Shown: piece after piece, positions 42,181-53,100 of the stretch | How positions within the stretch are numbered: position 1 is the stretch's first letter | Layout of the letters: every line of letters starts with the position of its first letter | Assembly (NCBI RefSeq): GCF_000829375.1 | Contig: NZ_AP014624.1 | Location: 4,650,001-4,714,000, forward strand | Length of the DNA stretch: 64,000 nt | Source: Chryseobacterium sp. StRB126 | Lineage (GTDB): Bacteria > Bacteroidota > Bacteroidia > Flavobacteriales > Weeksellaceae | Direction of reading: 5' to 3' | Notes under the pieces: generated by a model | Databases searched by the model: none | What the model was told of the DNA's origin: nothing | Seen by the model: the letters and a program-made list of their open reading frames with translations, nothing else | Program-made: the position numbers and the translations under genes

Positions 42181-44925
42181 TTACTTTTTAATGATCTTAA
42201 ATGTTTTTACCGTATCTCTGTTTGAAACTCTTACCAAATAATTTCCAGGAACTAAATTCACTAAATCAATTTGAGCTGAATTTGTATTGACTGTCTGATT
42301 TAAAACTTTCTGCCCTACCAGATTAAATACTTCTACTTTACCTATTGGAGCATCATTTTCTATATTTAATATTGATTTTACCGGATTAGGATAAATACGG
42401 AGTTTTGCAGATGCTCTAACATCGTCCGTTCCTAAATTGTCTACAATAATTTCATCAGCACCAATAGTTGGATTTACAGTTTTCCTTATCTCACCATCAA
42501 TATCTGTTGTTACTGTAGGAATTGGAGTTCCGGCAGCCGCTATTAATGGATTATTATTGATATCTAAATGTAAATCTGTAGCAGATACAAATACAGGTGC
42601 TACTCCCACAGAATTTGCATCTTTGGTTGTAAGAGTTCGCCATGCTGCTAATGTTGCATGATCTGTTCCTGCATTTAATTTAAGACTTCCTGTTCTAAAA
42701 CCGCCAGATTGAACACCTCCACTGTAAAAAGCATTATAATCTGAAATCAAATTATCAAAAGTTGTACTTGCCGTTCCAAAAGCATAAGTTTTAACTAACC
42801 CTCCACCTGTAGCAATCTGGGTTGTAGACATAATATTATTTTTCATTTCTAATGAAGGGTCAAGGCCAGATAGTGCTATACAGTAACTGGGATACTGCAA
42901 CGACTGTGATCCTCTGTTACCTGATAGGGAAATAGTATTGTTATATAATTTTGTCACGGAAGCTACAGCACCCACAACAAATATACCTGCAACTATAGAA
43001 GGATTTTTTGCCTGCCCCCTAACATTGTTGATCATATTATTCTGCAGGGTATTGGGAAGACCTGTATAAGTTCCTGAAATAGCAATTCCTACTGCGGAAT
43101 ACCCATCAGTATTTGTACTGACAACCCCGTCTATAATATTATTATTAACCATGGCCCCACTAATTCCACCACTACCTATGGCATCAAATTCTGCACTTGC
43201 CCGACCAATTCCTAATCCTGCTACATCTGTAGAAAGAGGACTTTCAACATATACTTTATTATAACTTACAATAGGGTTCATGTCATTATATAAAACTATT
43301 CCAGCCCGTAATATCTTATCAGTTCCTGTTGCAGATAAATCGTTCTGCTTTATAGTCGTTCCAATATTTTGATTATCCACGTTTTCACCTCTTGAAATGA
43401 TGCCGGTACTAACTTTTTTAACAGAACAGTTTTCAACTTTGTTTCCATCATTATCTTTTCCATTAAAACCAATTCCTGTATTACTGATACCGCCAGTAAT
43501 ATTTACATTTTTTACAGTATTATTTTTAGCACCGTTAGTACCTGATAAAAATCCAATCACTGCCTCATTATCACTAGTATTTCCTAAAATTGATAGCTCA
43601 CGCAGGGATGAATCACCACCAATCAGCTTACCGCCTACTGTAGCACCTGTTGCTGAACCGTTAATAGTAATATTATCAGTCCCTAGGAATTTAAGTAAAG
43701 AACCATAACCAGAACTATTTCCTGTGATTGATCTTGCTCCTCCAAATGGCTGAATCAATACAGCATGATCACCAATAATTTCGTTTAAGCCATTTTTACC
43801 TGTCTCCCCAGTTAAATCGGATATAATATTAATGGTGACAGGTCCTGATACCCCGTCAACGCTCTGGTTAAGTGCTTGAAAAATTCCACCGTCATTTGTT
43901 AATGAAGGATAATTCCCCCCTGCCCCAACAGTGTAAGTTCCTGCCATAGGTGGCAAAACATTTTTTATCGTTACTGTACTTGTACTGTTACCATTAATAG
44001 TTGTACCTGTAGGATTCGATAGTGTGATAGAAAATGTTTCATTATCATCTGCTGCGAGATCCGGTAAAGTAGTTACTGTAAAAGATTTAGGCTGCATATC
44101 ACCATCTGCCCAAGACAAAGTCCCGGATGCGGCATTGTAATCAGTGCCGGCAATTGCAGTCCCGTCACTGGTTGCATAGTCTACAGAAACAGCCCCTGTA
44201 GATCCGCCATTACGATTTACAGTAATTACCTGGTTTCTGTTTTCCAGCATAGTAGTAGCAGAATAATCTAATGATAAGGTCCCTGTAGCTCCCGGTGTAT
44301 CATATAAAATCTGAATATTAGGTTTTGTATTCATAATGATTCCGTTACCATTAAAAATAGGGTCAGTATTACTCTTCCAAACCTGTGTTTGAGCTGTAGC
44401 ATTATGCCATCTAAGAATTTTGTCTGTAGTACCTTTGCCAGGGGCATCACCTAAACTGGTTCCAACCAATACATGTAAATGATCTCCAGTATATGTAAAA
44501 GGAGCAGAAAAAGGCAGTGTAATCCATTTACCTGCTGCTACACTGGTACCAACAATAGTTCCGTTATAGACAAAGGTTAAACTTAATGGTAATGGATTAT
44601 AAATTTCTGCAGTTAAAGTTGAACTACCACTATTTTTTATCCCGATAAATACAGGAACATTTACGGGTGTATATGCAGTCTGAACAAAATACCGCAGCCC
44701 TGTTATTTTTGAGCCTGTAGGGATGTTCATTTCATTTTTTTGATAAACAGAAAGTACACGGTCATGCCCATACATTGCACTCAAAGGTCTGTTTTCAGTT
44801 GTTGTAAAAGTATTTCCTGATGGAATCGTTAATTGAGCGGAACTATTTGCACTGCAAAACAGAAGTGCAATAATAGCATACAAGGATTTACAGGAGTAAT
44901 CCTTTTTGATTTCTGATGTTTCCAA
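42181..44925 (-). CDS. Large secreted protein: Calx-beta, beta-helix and T9SS type A sorting domain
   Basis: About 914 residues if the TTG at 44923-44925 is the start; an ATG at 44982 gives 933. From the TTG the N-terminus is a reasonable signal peptide (SLYAIIALLFCSANSSA), and a TAATTTTG box at 44958-44965 lies inside the longer version, so I prefer the shorter. Domains in order: an N-terminal beta domain, Calx-beta (about 215-325, SVDYATSDGTAIAGTDYNAA), a long beta-helix region rich in NNIIDG/NNTI-like turns, and a T9SS sorting tail (LRIYPNPVKSILNIE to the C-terminal KTFKIIKK). It is exported by Sec and T9SS to the surface or medium. Possible adhesin or glycan-binding protein; the target is unknown. 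Confidence 0.8.
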   Translation of the reverse strand: METSEIKKDYSCKSLYAIIALLFCSANSSAQLTIPSGNTFTTTENRPLSAMYGHDRVLSVYQKNEMNIPTGSKITGLRYFVQTAYTPVNVPVFIGIKNSGSSTLTAEIYNPLPLSLTFVYNGTIVGTSVAAGKWITLPFSAPFTYTGDHLHVLVGTSLGDAPGKGTTDKILRWHNATAQTQVWKSNTDPIFNGNGIIMNTKPNIQILYDTPGATGTLSLDYSATTMLENRNQVITVNRNGGSTGAVSVDYATSDGTAIAGTDYNAASGTLSWADGDMQPKSFTVTTLPDLAADDNETFSITLSNPTGTTINGNSTSTVTIKNVLPPMAGTYTVGAGGNYPSLTNDGGIFQALNQSVDGVSGPVTINIISDLTGETGKNGLNEIIGDHAVLIQPFGGARSITGNSSGYGSLLKFLGTDNITINGSATGATVGGKLIGGDSSLRELSILGNTSDNEAVIGFLSGTNGAKNNTVKNVNITGGISNTGIGFNGKDNDGNKVENCSVKKVSTGIISRGENVDNQNIGTTIKQNDLSATGTDKILRAGIVLYNDMNPIVSYNKVYVESPLSTDVAGLGIGRASAEFDAIGSGGISGAMVNNNIIDGVVSTNTDGYSAVGIAISGTYTGLPNTLQNNMINNVRGQAKNPSIVAGIFVVGAVASVTKLYNNTISLSGNRGSQSLQYPSYCIALSGLDPSLEMKNNIMSTTQIATGGGLVKTYAFGTASTTFDNLISDYNAFYSGGVQSGGFRTGSLKLNAGTDHATLAAWRTLTTKDANSVGVAPVFVSATDLHLDINNNPLIAAAGTPIPTVTTDIDGEIRKTVNPTIGADEIIVDNLGTDDVRASAKLRIYPNPVKSILNIENDAPIGKVEVFNLVGQKVLNQTVNTNSAQIDLVNLVPGNYLVRVSNRDTVKTFKIIKK

Positions 44926-45333
44926 AGTTATTAGTTTGTTATTGTTTATAATACGTGCAAAATTACATAAAATTGCCAACATGCATGACTCAATTTTTTT
45001 TACTTGTATTAACTTCTTGCTGAAACTAAAAGCAAAGTAATATTATAGTCATCATTATAATATATAGATCATCTTCGTACAGACTACAACAAGATCATTA
45101 ATAAATCTTCTATATAAATCTACAATTCTTCCACTACTCTTACTGACTAACTGGAAAATTTTAACACAATATAATTTGATATTCGTCATCTTTTTTGTAT
45201 TACAATAATTGAATTTTAATTCTCCTTAATTGTGATAAAACTCATATTAATTCACCTTAAGATGAGCGTTAATAAATGTTAAAAAGCCCTATTTTCGCGT
45301 GATTCTAAAATAACTATTAATCAACAAAAGGGA
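44926..45333. other. Divergent intergenic region
   Basis: About 400 nt between the divergent T9SS genes. It contains the TAATTTTG box for the left gene (44958-44965) and, for the right operon, GTTAATAAATGTTAAAAAGC followed by TATTTTCG near 45293. The latter is an imperfect TAnnTTTG box about 35 nt before the ATG. It is otherwise A/T-rich with no gene or repeat seen. Confidence 0.45.
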
Positions 45334-46944
45334 ATGAAAAAACTTTATCTCAGTGCATGGGCTTTCTGCACCGTTTTAGGGGTATCTGCACAGGAAGTTG
45401 TTTGGCAAAAAAACATCAAATCCTCTACTCAGGATTTTTTAAGTCAAATTACCACGACCATCGATCAGCAATATCTTATTACAGGAAGCTCAATTCAAAT
45501 TAACAATCAATCACAGACCTCTAACAGCCAAAAACAAAACAATGGCTACGATTTTCATCTGATAAAACTCAATCAGCAAGGAAATGAAGCCTGGGAAAAA
45601 TATTTTTCGGGAAACAATCACGATTATTTATCTGCAACAATAACCACCCAGGACGGAGGTTTTCTTGTAGCCGGAACATCTTATTCAGGAAAGGGATTGG
45701 ATAAAAAAGATGACTCTAAAGGTGGATCTGATATCTGGCTGATCAGAATCAACGAATTCGGAGATGAATTATGGCAAAAAACGCTGGGAACTTCCTCCGA
45801 TGAGGAAGCCAGAGCAGTGATTCAAAGTACAGACTTGGGCTTTTTTGTTGCCGGAAATGTACAAAATTCTTCCAATGGTTATGGATCCAAAGATGTTTGG
45901 ATCACCAGACTGGATAAAGACGGAAAGGAACTCTCTCAACTGATATTAGGAGGAAAGGGCTTAGATGAAGTGGAGAAAATGATTCCAACAAAAGATGGTG
46001 GAGCCTTATTGGGAGTTTATTCAAGGAGCTCCGAGGTTAGAACCCGAGAAGAGAAGTCTTCTAGTGAAAGATCTGTTAGTTCAACAGCCATTAGCCAAAT
46101 GCCAAAAGCCAGCAGCAATTTCGGTGAAGGCGACTATTGGATAATCAAATTAGACAAAACAGGAAAAGTAGAATGGGAAAAGAACTTTGGAGGTAAAGGA
46201 GACGATCATATCAGAACGCTGGCATTAACCTCAAATGGCTATATCATTGGTGGAGAATCCAGATCCGAGAGATCCGGAAACAAAACGGTTGGTATTGAAG
46301 AAGGAACAGACCTTTGGATTATTGCTCTTAACGAAAGAGGCGATGAACGGTGGCAGAAGTCCTACAATTTCAAAAACCGTGATATTCTGATGGGAATGAG
46401 CGTTATTCATTCCGCAGATGACAAATCCTCAAAAGGAATTCTATTAGGTGGTTACACTCAGGCCGAAGGAAGAATAGAAAAAGACGATGAGACCTTCTGG
46501 ATGTTGTATCTGGATGGCAATGGAAATGAGCAATGGAGAAAACATATAACAGGAGAATCCAGGCAAAAAGAAGAAAGACTTTCAGACCTAAAGCTAAACA
46601 GGGATGGCTCAATTATCCTTGCTGGAACCAGTGCCAAAGAATTAGGAAAAGAGAACTGGAAGATTGTCAAGCTGGGTGACAAACAGGTGAATGATTTGAT
46701 TGAAAAATATGATATTAAAATCTATCCGAATCCGGTATCAGATTATGCTTATGTAGAAATTGGTTTTGATTTCAAAGAGGCTGATATTATACTGTATGAT
46801 ATGAGCGGAAGGCAGCTTCAGAACCTTAAAACGAAAAACAAGGTGACTAAGATGAATACCCAGAATTTAATTCAGGGAGCTTATTTAATGACCATAAAAA
46901 CTGATAATAACAAGACGGCGAATGCCAAACTGATTAAAAAATAA
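45334..46944 (+). CDS. Beta-propeller-like T9SS-sorted protein, first gene of the RHS operon
   Basis: The 536-residue protein has a signal peptide (MKKLYLSAWAFCTVLGVSAQ) and about seven repeats of the form GsDxWLIrlnexGdexWqk...DGGfLvAG (e.g. GGSDIWLIRINEFGDELWQK, TKDGGALLGVYSRS, GTDLWIIALNERGDERWQK). This suggests a beta propeller. The C-terminus is a T9SS type A sorting domain (IKIYPNPVSDYAYVEI to ANAKLIKK). Its stop is 5 nt before the first RHS-type gene, so it belongs to that operon and may anchor or present the RHS proteins at the surface; this is an inference. Confidence 0.8.
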   Translation: MKKLYLSAWAFCTVLGVSAQEVVWQKNIKSSTQDFLSQITTTIDQQYLITGSSIQINNQSQTSNSQKQNNGYDFHLIKLNQQGNEAWEKYFSGNNHDYLSATITTQDGGFLVAGTSYSGKGLDKKDDSKGGSDIWLIRINEFGDELWQKTLGTSSDEEARAVIQSTDLGFFVAGNVQNSSNGYGSKDVWITRLDKDGKELSQLILGGKGLDEVEKMIPTKDGGALLGVYSRSSEVRTREEKSSSERSVSSTAISQMPKASSNFGEGDYWIIKLDKTGKVEWEKNFGGKGDDHIRTLALTSNGYIIGGESRSERSGNKTVGIEEGTDLWIIALNERGDERWQKSYNFKNRDILMGMSVIHSADDKSSKGILLGGYTQAEGRIEKDDETFWMLYLDGNGNEQWRKHITGESRQKEERLSDLKLNRDGSIILAGTSAKELGKENWKIVKLGDKQVNDLIEKYDIKIYPNPVSDYAYVEIGFDFKEADIILYDMSGRQLQNLKTKNKVTKMNTQNLIQGAYLMTIKTDNNKTANAKLIKK

Positions 46945-46949
46945 GTACA

Positions 46950-49900
46950 ATGAAAAAAAATATAATATCAGTCACTATATTACTTTTCTCTTTATATAAT
47001 GCTCAAAGCTTAAACATTAAGTCCCCACAGAGTTATGAAATGGAAAGATATGGGAATGTTCCTGTTAATTTAAATGTTGGAGGAATTGATTTAAGTATTC
47101 CATTATTTGAGCAAAAATTTAACTCCATCGGAGATTTTAAACTGTCATTAAATTATAATTCTGCTGGATTCATACCCAACAAGAAATCAAATTATGTTGG
47201 ACAGGACTGGTTTTTAAATTTTGGCGGAGTTATTTCGAGAACCATCAATGGAATTGCTGATGACTCAGATGTCTCAGAAAATACATTTTCTTCAAAAGGA
47301 TTTCTTGTAGGAACCCGATTAGGTCCTAAATCAAATTTGGACGTCTATAATGGTGCTTATAGCACTTCTTATTGGAAAGATCATGTGTCAATAAATGGGT
47401 ACCAATATGAGCTTAGACCAGATAAGTTCAGCTTCAACTTCATGGGAATTTCAGGATATTTCTATATTGGAAATGATGGAATTCCAATTGCTGTTTCAGA
47501 AGATATGAATTTAAAGATAGATGTTTCTAATTTAGCCAATCAACAAAACTATGAGTGCGCTCCGCAAGATTCTGAAATCGTCATAACTGATGGAAAAGGT
47601 ATCAAATATTATTTTGGAGGTAATCATAACAACCTAGAGGTCTCCTATCAAATGGGAAACTCTAAGGATCCAGCACAATTTCTTCCAAATGGCCAAGGAA
47701 TATTTTCAATTACTAGCTGGTATTTGAGGAAGGTTGAATATCCCAATAACCATCTATTGGAAATAGAATATCTGAAATATAAGAAATTTGATTCTGATTG
47801 GGAAATGCCTGGCCTGGGAAACTTTTGTACTATAACCCAACCTCCTCAACAGTCATCATTTGATTTTGTAGAAGAATTCTTTGACTTTAATAAATATGTC
47901 AATCAGCGAAATCAACGTTTTAGCTATAATTATGATACCAGTATGGGAGGGTATCATGTTTGGGGTGATGGAAGTGGCTTCTCTTATCAGGCTCCATACT
48001 TTCAATATACACTTACCAAGAAGGCATTTCCATCAAAAATAATATTAGATGGAAAGCAACTTGTGGGTTTTAATTATACACGTTTTCCATCGAATGATAA
48101 TAATTATCAGTCTCTTAAATTAAATAGTGTAGAAATTAAGAATCAGGATGTTCTTATCAAAAAAATAGATTTTTCTTATTACAGAAATAAAGATACTTTT
48201 TTTCTTACCGCCATTACCTTTCCCAATAATACAAAATATACATTTGATTATTACAACAAAGAAAGCTTACCTAAATCAACGACGTTAGGAATTGATTTTT
48301 GGGGATTCTGGAATGGACAAGATGAAAATAGTAATTATTTGATTCCAAAATATTCATTTAATGCAGATACAGGGGATTATCAAGTAACAGGTACATCACG
48401 AAATTCTAATTCAAGTTTGGTAAATACCGGCTTGTTAAAGATTGTTAATTATCCAACTGGAGGAAATTCAACTTTTATCTATGAACCTCATACTTATTCA
48501 AAAAAACTTGAAAGAGATTTTTCTTCAGACTTTTTACCATACATAAAAAGCGAATCTGGAGCAGTTGGAGGAGCTAGAATTAGTAAAATTATAAACTTTG
48601 ATGGTGTAAATACGGTTGCAAGAGATTTTAAATATATTCGAAATTATGGCTCTGGATCAACCGAATCAAGTGGTGTTGCGACTCAAATCCTGAGATATAT
48701 GGATTATATTGATTATAAGAATGCGGGGGCTGGAAGAACCCAGGTTTTAACTGAAACAGCACAGAATATCTCAGAGAACTCCCTAAGTTCATCACCAATA
48801 AATTATAGTGAAGTTGCTGAATTAGCAAATAATGTATTTCAGAAAAAATATTATTTTAGTGATTATTCAACGAATCCGGATGCACTGGTGGAATATAGTA
48901 ATGTATCTGGATTAGATGATGTTAAACCATATAAATTGACAAAAAACTTTTTTATTAGACACAATTCCAATGATAATCAACGTGGAAAATTATTGAAGAC
49001 ACAAATCTTCAAAGACGGAAATGTAATACAGGAAGAAGAAAATACCTATACAACATTAGAAGCTCATCCATTATTAAAAAACAGTTTTTTTAGTAGAGTT
49101 CAACAATTATTACCTTGGGTACATTATCAAAAAGAATATCTATATCCATATTTATTAAACTCAGCCACAACACGTGACTATCTTAATGGAAATATAATAT
49201 CTATAAAAACGGATTATTTTTATGAAGGTAAAGAGCATTTAAATTTAACCAAAACAAAGACAAGCTATCCTACAAACGAAAATATTGAAAACGACTATCA
49301 ATATGCAACAGATGTAAGACTTGGATACTTTCCTTATGCTCAATATCCCGGGTTTGCTTTTATATATAATATGTTGTCTAAAAATGCAACTGGAATTCCT
49401 GTAGTCACAACAGCTTATAAAAATGGAGTTCTAAAAAAGAGGGAACTCATTCGCTATAATTCAGCTATATCACCAAGTGATAGGTTATCTTATTCAGAAG
49501 ATAAGACAATTCCCTCTACTCCAAATGTTCCTGATGTAAACTTTGCAACATTAGAAATATCATATAACCAATATGATGACAAAGGAAATCTTCAGCAGTA
49601 CACTACCAAAGATGGCCTTTCAACAGTAATCATCTGGGGTTATAACCAAACCCAGCCTATTGCCAAAATAGAAGGCGCGAAATTAACAGATATTCAGCAG
49701 TCGTTGATAGATTCGATTGTCAATGCTTCCAATGCTGATGCTTTATCGACTCCTAATGCTGATGAAACCATATTATTATCTGCTTTGAATGCATTCAGAA
49801 ATAATTTAGCTGCATATCAGGTCTCTACTTATACCTACGATCCTTTAATTGGAGTAAGAAGTATCACACCACCATCCGGAATCAGAGAAAGCTATCTCTA

Positions 49901-49982
49901 CGATTCAGCTAATAGACTAGAAAAAGTAGTCGATGCTAACGGTAAGGTGTTGAAGGAAATGAAATATAACTATAAACAATGA
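46950..49982 (+). CDS. Exported RHS-type protein, N-terminal half (no toxin end)
   Basis: The 1010-residue protein has a signal peptide (MKKNIISVTILLFSLYNAQS). Next come NVPVNLNVGGIDLSIPLFEQ and VGQDWFLNFGGVISRTINGI, the Bacteroidota RHS opening that resembles the 'VGLGWSLNAGGVI.R' block related to SpvB/TcdB starts. YD-type repeats follow, and the end is YTYDPLIGVRSITPPSGIRE and YLYDSANRLEKVVDANGKV. It lacks the RHS core motif and any C-terminal toxin; those are on the next gene. Together the two look like one RHS shell split in two polypeptides, as TcB and TcC are in Tc toxins. It starts 5 nt after the propeller gene. Confidence 0.75.
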   Translation: MKKNIISVTILLFSLYNAQSLNIKSPQSYEMERYGNVPVNLNVGGIDLSIPLFEQKFNSIGDFKLSLNYNSAGFIPNKKSNYVGQDWFLNFGGVISRTINGIADDSDVSENTFSSKGFLVGTRLGPKSNLDVYNGAYSTSYWKDHVSINGYQYELRPDKFSFNFMGISGYFYIGNDGIPIAVSEDMNLKIDVSNLANQQNYECAPQDSEIVITDGKGIKYYFGGNHNNLEVSYQMGNSKDPAQFLPNGQGIFSITSWYLRKVEYPNNHLLEIEYLKYKKFDSDWEMPGLGNFCTITQPPQQSSFDFVEEFFDFNKYVNQRNQRFSYNYDTSMGGYHVWGDGSGFSYQAPYFQYTLTKKAFPSKIILDGKQLVGFNYTRFPSNDNNYQSLKLNSVEIKNQDVLIKKIDFSYYRNKDTFFLTAITFPNNTKYTFDYYNKESLPKSTTLGIDFWGFWNGQDENSNYLIPKYSFNADTGDYQVTGTSRNSNSSLVNTGLLKIVNYPTGGNSTFIYEPHTYSKKLERDFSSDFLPYIKSESGAVGGARISKIINFDGVNTVARDFKYIRNYGSGSTESSGVATQILRYMDYIDYKNAGAGRTQVLTETAQNISENSLSSSPINYSEVAELANNVFQKKYYFSDYSTNPDALVEYSNVSGLDDVKPYKLTKNFFIRHNSNDNQRGKLLKTQIFKDGNVIQEEENTYTTLEAHPLLKNSFFSRVQQLLPWVHYQKEYLYPYLLNSATTRDYLNGNIISIKTDYFYEGKEHLNLTKTKTSYPTNENIENDYQYATDVRLGYFPYAQYPGFAFIYNMLSKNATGIPVVTTAYKNGVLKKRELIRYNSAISPSDRLSYSEDKTIPSTPNVPDVNFATLEISYNQYDDKGNLQQYTTKDGLSTVIIWGYNQTQPIAKIEGAKLTDIQQSLIDSIVNASNADALSTPNADETILLSALNAFRNNLAAYQVSTYTYDPLIGVRSITPPSGIRESYLYDSANRLEKVVDANGKVLKEMKYNYKQ

Positions 49983-50118
49983 TCACTCAAATTATGGAAA
50001 AAGTAATATTAACTACAGAAATGTTAGCAGTTCAATTATATATATCCACAGATGTTGTCAGTCCAACATCTGCATCAGCTCATTTCTATTCACAAAACTA
50101 ATCTACCAACATAAAATA

Positions 50119-53100
50119 ATGTATAAAAAAACATATATAAGCATTGGACTGTTATGGAGCCTTCATCATTTTGGGCAAATAGTCTTAACTGCTCCTCCCG
50201 CTCCTAATACTGAAGTGGCAGATCCCGTGAGTATACGCATGCTTCCGGGATTCAACTTCAATTCTGCTAATGGAACTTTTCGTGCGTACATCGGCGGAGG
50301 AACCTCTGGTAATGGTGATACCTACACTCCTATCATAGTAGATTATTCATCCAATAATATTCCTGGTACCGAAAATTATATTTATACCAGACAGTATTTA
50401 GTACCCACTGCAGTTTCAGACGGATCTCTTCAACAAATACAAAATGTTCAGTTTTTTGATGGATTGGGAAGGCCTAAACAGGCAATCAGTATAAAATCTA
50501 CCTCTACAGGAAAAGATCTGGTAACCCATATTCCTTATGACGGATTTGGAAGACAGGTTGATAGCTGGCTCCCGGTTCCTATGGCCTCATTGAACGGCAA
50601 TATCCAAACCGGAGTAGAAATCAGTGCTAATAGCTATTATCAGGCTAATGGCATTAATGATTCCTATCCCTTTACTCATAAAACCCTGGAAAACTCTCCG
50701 CTTGATAGAGTTTTAAGTCAGAAAAATCCTGGTAGTGACTGGCAGAACAAACCTGTTATTTTTGGGTATGAAACCAATGTACAAGGTGAAGTAAAAAAAT
50801 ATACTACTGTCACTACATGGGCAGACGGAGCAACTTCCTCTGAACTAAGCATATCTGGTACCTATGGAGAAGCACAGTTGTATAAAAACACGATAACAGA
50901 TGAAGACAATAATAAAACCATAGAATTTAAAAATGGTAAAGGGCAGACTCTGTTGGTAAGAAAAGTCATCAGTTCCTCAGAAAATGCAGATACTTATTAC
51001 GTCTATAATGAATACGATCAATTGGCATTTGTTATTCCACCTTTAGCTTCTACTGCGTCAGTCGTTTCTGCTACAATGAAAGAAGATCTTTGTTATCAAT
51101 ACAGATATGATAGTAAAAGCAGGCTTGTAGAAAAGAAACTTCCTGGTAAAGGTTGGGAAAAGATGGTATATGATAAATCAGACAGACTGATTCTCACTCA
51201 GGATGCGAATCTGAAGTCTGCCAATAAATGGATCATTACCAAGTATGATAAGTTGGGAAGAGTGGCCTATACAGGATTTTTAACAGGCGGTGAAAGAGCA
51301 GGTCGTCAGAATGAAATCAAGGATCTGGTAATTACTGAAGATAGAAATACAACAGGATTTACCCGAAATGGTATCACTGCATACTATACAGATAATTACT
51401 TTATTGGAGAAATACCAACCATTCTGAATGTTAATTATTATGATACTTATCCTCAGGAAGCACCCTCAGTGACTACGGTTTTAAATCAGGACGTATTACC
51501 ACAGGCGCAGAATTCGGATGTAAGTACTAAAAGCCTTCCTACGGCCAGCTATACTAAAAATATCGAAAATGATAGCTGGACAAAAGTATACACTTATTAT
51601 GATAAGAGAGGGCGAGCAATCGCTATCCATTCTTTAAATCATTTGGGCGGATATACCAAGACTGAAAGTTCTCTGAAATTTTCAGGAGTACCGGAATACA
51701 CCCTTATTGAGCATAAAAGAACAGCCAATGACCCGAAGATCAACATTAAAGAAACCTTTGAATACGATCATCAGGAAAGATTGGTAAGACATTGGAATCA
51801 GGTAAATGGTGGAGCTCAGGAACTTCTTGCTGAAAACCTTTATAATGATCTGGGGCAATTGCAGACTAAAAACGTAGGAAATACTACAGGCAGCCCATTG
51901 CAGCGTGTCAAATATGCTTACAATATAAGAGGTTGGATGACTAAACTTAATGATCCTTCAAATTTGCAGAATAAACTGTTTGCCTTTGAGCTGCGTTATA
52001 GTAACCCCAACAATCAGTATTCAGGTTCTGCAAGGTATAATGGAAACATTTCCCAGATGTCATGGATTACTCAAAACGATGCCGTACTGAGAAATTATTC
52101 TTATGAATACGATGCTCTTAACCGACTTAAAGAAGGTCGCTTCTGGGATGCCATGAATCTGGATAGAGGAGAATACCATGAACAGCTTACCTATGATTTT
52201 AACGGAAATATTAAAACGCTTTTAAGAAGAGGAAAGCAGCTTCCAGGATATACAGCACCAGAAGTAATGGATCATTTGGAATACCATTATGAGAATGGAG
52301 AACAAAGCAATAAGTTGTCTTATCTTAAAGAAATCGGAACAGGAAATGCCCTAAGTGGCTATCCATTAGCGTCAGGAAGTACCGGAAGTACTATTACCTA
52401 CGATGCAAATGGAAATATGACCACCCAGTTGGATAAAGGAATTTCCTCCATTCAGTATAATTATCTAAATTTACCTGGAAAGATTACCCAAAACTCCAAA
52501 GTAACCGATTATCTTTACAGAGCAGATGGAGTGAAGGTAAGAAAGGTTTTCGGAACAGAAACAACCGATTATCTGGATGGCTTTCAGTATACCAATTCAA
52601 TATTAAAATTCTTCCCAACAGCAGAAGGTTATTTTAATGTTGAAACCGGAAAATATGTTTACAATTATACAGATCACCTTGGAAATACCCGATTGAGCTA
52701 TTCTAAAAATGGATTAGGAGCAGAAATTATTGAGGAAAATAATTATTATCCATTTGGATTAAAGCATGAGGGGTATAATACTTTATTGGGGAATTCTACC
52801 TATCAGTATAAGTACCAAGGACAAGAATTACAAGAGACAGGTTTTTACTCATTTAAGTGGCGGAATTACATGCCTGATGTAGGAAGGTTCTTTAATATAG
52901 ATCCTCTTTCTGAAAAATATTCTTATCAATCACATTACAATTTCTCGGAAAATGCCGTAGTTGCACATAGAGAATTAGAAGGTCTTGAAAAAGTATTTTT
53001 CCAAAATGTTTTATTTAAAGATGAAAGATTTCAAAAAGCTTATCAGGCAGAAAGACAGACTTCTGGCGGAAAAGAATTTTCAAAGGCATTAAGTTCACAA

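Noticed and set aside
49994-50101. 35-codon ORF (MEKVILTTEMLAVQLYISTD...) between the two RHS genes
   Set aside because: Too short to judge, no recognisable domain and no start signal beyond the ATG; it may be leftover RHS sequence.
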